The notes under the pieces: model-generated
What the model saw: the letters and a program-made list of their open reading frames with translations, nothing else
Databases searched by the model: none
What the model was told of the DNA's origin: nothing
Assembly: GCF_004402375.1 (NCBI RefSeq)
Contig: NZ_SOGJ01000010.1
Coordinates: 1 to 64,000, forward strand
Reading direction: 5' to 3'
Length of the DNA stretch: 64,000 nt
DNA from: Cryobacterium breve
GTDB lineage: Bacteria > Actinomycetota > Actinomycetes > Actinomycetales > Microbacteriaceae
Part shown: positions 60,613 through 64,000 of the stretch, one piece after another
Layout of the letters: every line of letters starts with the position of its first letter
Position numbering within the stretch: the stretch's first letter is position 1
Made by a program: the position numbers and the translations under genes

Positions 60613-61713
60613 TTAGGACGCGGAGGCGGCTGCGGCCGCGGCTGACTTCGCGACCTTCACGGCCTTGGCTGCCGCGCGCAGGCGGGAGACCTCGTACAGG
60701 GTCACTCCGGCCGCAATCCCGGCGTTCAGCGATTCGGCTGAGGCACTGATCGGGATCGATACGATCGCGTCGCAGGTCTCGGTGACGAGGCGGGACAGGC
60801 CTTTGCCCTCGCTGCCGACGACGATCACGATCGGGCGCTCGGCGAAACCGATACCGAGCTCAGGCAGTTCGGTATCACCGTCGCCGGCGAGGCCGATCAC
60901 GAGCACACCGCGTTCCTTGAGCGCCTTGAGCGACTGGGTCAGGTTGGTGGCCATCGCGACCGGCAGGCGAGCTGCGGCACCGGCGGAGGTCTTCCATGCC
61001 GATGCGGTCACGCCGACGGAGCGACGCTGAGGCACGATCACGCCGTGACCGCCGAACGCGGCCGTCGAGCGGATGATGGCGCCGAGGTTACGGGGGTCGG
61101 TGATGCCGTCGAGGGCGACGAACAGCGGCTTGTGTCCGCGGCTGATCGTCAGCTCCAGCAGCTCCAGCGGCTCCGCGTACTCGTAGGCCGGCACCTTGAG
61201 CGCAAGGCCCTGGTGCACCGAGTCCCGGCCGGCCAGGCGGTCGAGTTCCGGACGCATGACCTCGAGCACCGGGATGCCGCGAGTCGTCGCCAGGGTGAGG
61301 ACCTCTTTCACCCGGACGTCCATCTCAATCCGTGTGGCGATGTACAGAGCCGTGGCGGGGATCTTCGCCCGCAGCGCCTCGAGCACGGAGTTGCGCCCGG
61401 TCACGACCTCATGCTCGTCGATCTGCTTCGCCCGGCGGGTGGATGATCCGCCGCCGCCGGTGTTACCGGTGGTGGCAGCGCGCGGCGCGCTCTTGGGGCC
61501 CGCGGAGCTGCGGCTGCGACCGCCGCCGGCCGCGACGAAGCGGTCGGCAGCCAGTTTGCGCTTGCCGGCGGGGTGGTACGGACGGTCTTCGGCCTTGGGC
61601 GTGGGCTTCTTGCCCTCGAGTGCCTGGCGCCCCTGGCCGCCGGAGCCGACCTGCGGTCCCCGGCTGCCCTTGCGCACTGCCCCAGTACGGGACTTGCGGT
61701 CTGTGTTCTTCAT
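60613..61713 (-). CDS. rlmB: RlmB-type 23S rRNA 2'-O-methyltransferase (SpoU)
   Basis: 366 residues. A disordered basic N-terminus (about 1-95), substrate-binding domain (VVTGRNSVLEAL), then the SPOUT trefoil-knot catalytic domain: LDGITDPRNLGAIIRSTAAFG, VVGSEGKGLSR and SLNAGIAAGV. Methylates a 23S rRNA ribose, most likely G2251. Its Ala-rich tail is longer than usual. Start overlaps the cysS stop (ATGA). Confidence 0.93.
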   Translation of the reverse strand: MKNTDRKSRTGAVRKGSRGPQVGSGGQGRQALEGKKPTPKAEDRPYHPAGKRKLAADRFVAAGGGRSRSSAGPKSAPRAATTGNTGGGGSSTRRAKQIDEHEVVTGRNSVLEALRAKIPATALYIATRIEMDVRVKEVLTLATTRGIPVLEVMRPELDRLAGRDSVHQGLALKVPAYEYAEPLELLELTISRGHKPLFVALDGITDPRNLGAIIRSTAAFGGHGVIVPQRRSVGVTASAWKTSAGAAARLPVAMATNLTQSLKALKERGVLVIGLAGDGDTELPELGIGFAERPIVIVVGSEGKGLSRLVTETCDAIVSIPISASAESLNAGIAAGVTLYEVSRLRAAAKAVKVAKSAAAAAASAS

Positions 61714-63128
61714 CAGTCAAAACTCCAATGGGCACCCGAGGGGGTGTCTTCGATGGTAATTCCGGCGGCGACGAGCTCGTCCCGGATACGGTCTGCGGCC
61801 GCATAGTCGCGGCCCTGCCTTGCGATTTCTCGGTCGTCGAGCAGTCGCTCGACAAGGGCGGTCAGTGCGATCATGGCCGGTTCGTCCGTCGATACCGCCC
61901 ACCCGGGCGATAGCGGGTTGATCCCGAGGACCTCACTCATAGCGAGCACGTGTCCACGCGCGGCGGCCGCGGCGTGCAGGTCTTCGGCGTCCAGCGCCGC
62001 GTTGCCCGTGCGCACGGTTTCGTGCAGCACGGCCAGAGCCTGAGGAACTGCCAGGTCATCGTCCATGGCCGTCGCGAATTCGTCCGGGACGATCTCCACG
62101 CCGGATCCGGCGAAACGGGTGTCGGCCAGGCGGCGGTCAGCGCGGTCGAGAAAGCTCTCGATCCGCTCGAGGGCCGCTTCGGCCTCCACGAGGGAACCCT
62201 CGTGGTAGTCGATGGTGGATCGGTAGTGGGCCGCGCCGAGGTAGTACCGCACGACGATCGAGCGAGCCTGGTCGAGCAGCTCGGCCGCGAAGACCGAGTT
62301 GCCGAGCGACTTGGACATCTTCTGCCCGTTCACGTTCACGAGCCCGTTGTGTACCCAGTAGTTCGCGAAACCGTCGCCGGCGGCGGCGGACTGAGCCAGC
62401 TCGTTTTCGTGGTGCGGAAAGCGCAGGTCAAGGCCGCCGCCGTGGATGTCGAACCGTGCGCCGAGGTAGCGCGACGCCATGGCCGAGCATTCCACGTGCC
62501 AGCCGGGTCGCCCTGCTCCCCAGGGGGACGCCCAGGAGGCCGATTCCGGTTCGTCGGCCTTGCGTCCCTTCCACAGAGCGAAGTCCCGCGGGTCCTTTTT
62601 GCCGCGCGGGTCGGCATCCACTGCCGCCTCCATGTCGCCGCGGCGCTGACGGGTCAAATCGCCGTAGCCGGGCCAGCTGGCCGTGTCGAAGTAGACATCG
62701 CTGGAGCCGTCGTCGGCCGGATAGGCGTGACCGCGCTCGATCAAGCGGCCGATGAGGTCTTGCATCTGCTGGATACTGGCGGTGGCTCGAGGTTCGTAGC
62801 TGGGGGCCAGGATGCCGAGCCGTTGGTAGCCGGCGGTGAACTCCAGCTCGTAGCGATAGGCCAGGGCCCACCACTCCTCGGTGCCGCGAGCGGCGTGGGT
62901 GAGAATCTTGTCATCGATGTCGGTGACGTTCCGCACGAACGTGACGTCGAAGCCGCGGTAGGTGAGCCAGCGGCGTAACTGGTCGTAGACGAGTGCGCTG
63001 CGCAGGTGGCCGATGTGGGGAGAAGACTGCACGGTGGGTCCGCAGACGTAGATGCCCACCGCGCCGGGCGTGAGGGGAATGAAATCGCGGAGGGCCTGGA
63101 CCCGGGAATCGTAGAGTCGCATTGTCAC
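61713..63128 (-). CDS. cysS: cysteinyl-tRNA synthetase
   Basis: 471 residues. [19 protein letters not shown] contains the HIGH signature; KMSKSLGN (about residue 268) is the KMSKS loop; zinc ligands C29 and [10 protein letters not shown]...HHENE are present. Standard length for Actinobacteria. ATGA overlaps on both sides: with ispDF upstream and rlmB downstream. Confidence 0.97.
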   Translation of the reverse strand: MTMRLYDSRVQALRDFIPLTPGAVGIYVCGPTVQSSPHIGHLRSALVYDQLRRWLTYRGFDVTFVRNVTDIDDKILTHAARGTEEWWALAYRYELEFTAGYQRLGILAPSYEPRATASIQQMQDLIGRLIERGHAYPADDGSSDVYFDTASWPGYGDLTRQRRGDMEAAVDADPRGKKDPRDFALWKGRKADEPESASWASPWGAGRPGWHVECSAMASRYLGARFDIHGGGLDLRFPHHENELAQSAAAGDGFANYWVHNGLVNVNGQKMSKSLGNSVFAAELLDQARSIVVRYYLGAAHYRSTIDYHEGSLVEAEAALERIESFLDRADRRLADTRFAGSGVEIVPDEFATAMDDDLAVPQALAVLHETVRTGNAALDAEDLHAAAAARGHVLAMSEVLGINPLSPGWAVSTDEPAMIALTALVERLLDDREIARQGRDYAAADRIRDELVAAGITIEDTPSGAHWSFD

Positions 63129-64000
63129 GCTTCCCAGCTTAGGTCAGGGTCTGCCGGCTGCCACGGGAGAATGAGCGCTGTCGCAATGGCGGCGATTCCC
63201 TCGCCGCGCCCCGTGAAGCCCAGGGCATCCGACGTCGTCGCGGAAACATTGACCGGCGCCTTCAACAGGCCGCTCAGGATCGCCTCCGCTTCGGCACGGC
63301 GGGGGCTGAGCTTGGGCCGGTTGCCGATGATCTGCACCGCGACGTTGCCGACCCGGAAGCCGGCCTCGGCTAGCAGGCGCAGTGTCTCCTCCACGAACAC
63401 GTCACCGTGGGCACCCTCGAAGCGCGGATCGGAGGTGCCGAAGACCCCGCCGATGTCGCCGAGTCCGGCGGCGGACAGCAGGGCGTCGCAGATCGCATGC
63501 ACGGCGGCGTCACCGTCGCTGTGCCCGGAGAGACCACGCTCCCCCGGCCACATCAGCCCGGCCAGCCACAGTTCCGACTCGTCATCGAAGGCGTGAACGT
63601 CGAGGCCGGTGCCGACTCGAGAGGCGGACGCGGCCGGTTCCCGCACGCTGAGTAGGGACTCGGCGCGGCGCAGGTCCCACGGAGTGGTGATCTTGAAAGC
63701 CAGGGGGTCTCCGGCGATCACGGTGACCGGGAAGCCCGCGGCGGCCACCACACCCGCATCGTCTGTGGCCGCCGCGGTGGCGCCGGCGGTTGCGGATTCG
63801 AGCATGTCCCGCGGGAAGCCCTGGGGGGTCTGGACAGCGGACAGCTCGGCACGGTCCACCGTGCCGAGGATCACTCCGGAGGTCGTGACGTTCTTGATGG
63901 TGTCGACCAGAGGCAATCCGGGAACGATCCCGTTCCCGGTGGCCCGCACGGCATCGACGACGGCGTCGCAGAGCGCGGCAGGGGTGAGGGCGCGCGCCGC
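63125..64000 (-). CDS. ispDF: bifunctional IspD-IspF (partial, cut by window edge)
   Basis: The minus-strand frame runs to the window end and continues beyond. The visible part is the C-terminal half of IspD ([37 protein letters not shown]) fused through a short linker to a full Isp[10 protein letters not shown] and [20 protein letters not shown] (zinc ligands) and the C-terminal [14 protein letters not shown]. These catalyse two non-adjacent steps of the MEP isoprenoid pathway. The gene ends in a 4-bp overlap with cysS. Confidence 0.94.
   Translation of the reverse strand, partial: AARALTPAALCDAVVDAVRATGNGIVPGLPLVDTIKNVTTSGVILGTVDRAELSAVQTPQGFPRDMLESATAGATAAATDDAGVVAAAGFPVTVIAGDPLAFKITTPWDLRRAESLLSVREPAASASRVGTGLDVHAFDDESELWLAGLMWPGERGLSGHSDGDAAVHAICDALLSAAGLGDIGGVFGTSDPRFEGAHGDVFVEETLRLLAEAGFRVGNVAVQIIGNRPKLSPRRAEAEAILSGLLKAPVNVSATTSDALGFTGRGEGIAAIATALILPWQPADPDLSWEA

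Overview
The window reads as a chromosomal segment of a high-GC Gram-positive actinobacterium, most likely family Microbacteriaceae (Cryobacterium or a close relative is my best guess). The basis is actinobacterial signature genes (DUF2530, DUF3027, DUF3263, DUF4032, a SepX/GlpR-type division protein, a WXG100 protein, HrcA/CIRCE control of groEL), the C-terminal REase_MTES_1575-type nuclease on the large helicase, the fused IspDF enzyme, strongly GC-biased third codon positions and many GTG starts. There is no prophage, insertion sequence or CRISPR array. Most of the window is core chromosome, with a repeat-rich, decaying patch at 15.0-16.8 kb.

Layout. 0-9 kb: aldo/keto reductases, a polar amino-acid ABC importer (ATPase, permease, lipoprotein), the relic of a siderophore importer, a mercaptopyruvate sulfurtransferase and an MFS transporter. 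9-15 kb: alpha/beta hydrolase, DUF4349 lipoprotein, acyl-CoA dehydrogenase, ThrE-type exporter, two small proteins and an AlaX-like tRNA-editing protein. 15-16.8 kb: four separate tandem-repeat arrays around a broken zinc-ribbon/endonuclease gene and tRNA-Ala(CGC). 16.7-21 kb: the actinobacterial division/cell-envelope neighbourhood (SepX/GlpR-like protein, RimJ-like acetyltransferase, galU, 5-formyl-THF cyclo-ligase, FmdB zinc ribbon, mscL). 21.3-25.5 kb: a very large SF1 helicase-nuclease with altered ATPase motifs. 25.6-34 kb: adenine/adenosine deaminase, CorA, then a phosphopantetheinyl transferase facing an M1 aminopeptidase and a 1310-residue Pls/PosA-type membrane peptide synthetase.

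34-38 kb: HAD phosphatase, tRNA-Arg(CCT), a CHAP hydrolase with a possible MtrA site, HNH nuclease and an NlpC/P60 hydrolase. 38-45 kb: DtxR-type regulator, serC, DUF2530, DUF3027, a cold-shock protein, and the two-gene bacterial XPB helicase module. 45-51 kb: RibD-like reductase, FolP2-type protein, FAD reductase, OmpR/histidine-kinase pair, WXG100 protein. 51-58 kb: groEL with two CIRCE operators, DUF3048 lipoprotein, cold-shock protein, LytR_C protein, DUF3263, msrB, nitroreductase, tRNA-Thr(TGT), DsbA-like protein. 58-64 kb: orphan MsmK/UgpC-type sugar ATPase, DUF4032 kinase-like protein, and the ispDF-cysS-rlmB operon cut by the window edge.

The most interesting signals are: (i) the Pls-type synthetase, whose specificity residues look basic-amino-acid-like, translationally coupled to an M1 aminopeptidase and facing a PPTase, a layout that suggests a short cationic homopolymer system; (ii) the helicase-nuclease lacking the Walker A lysine and Walker B glutamate, with a likely out-of-frame C-terminal tail; (iii) a 1.8-kb hotspot of unrelated tandem repeats, including a 59-bp TCAC microsatellite at the end of a decayed nuclease gene; (iv) at least a dozen genes whose -10 hexamer lies 6-8 nt before the start codon, implying leaderless mRNAs; (v) a deletion scar joining two siderophore-transport gene fragments.
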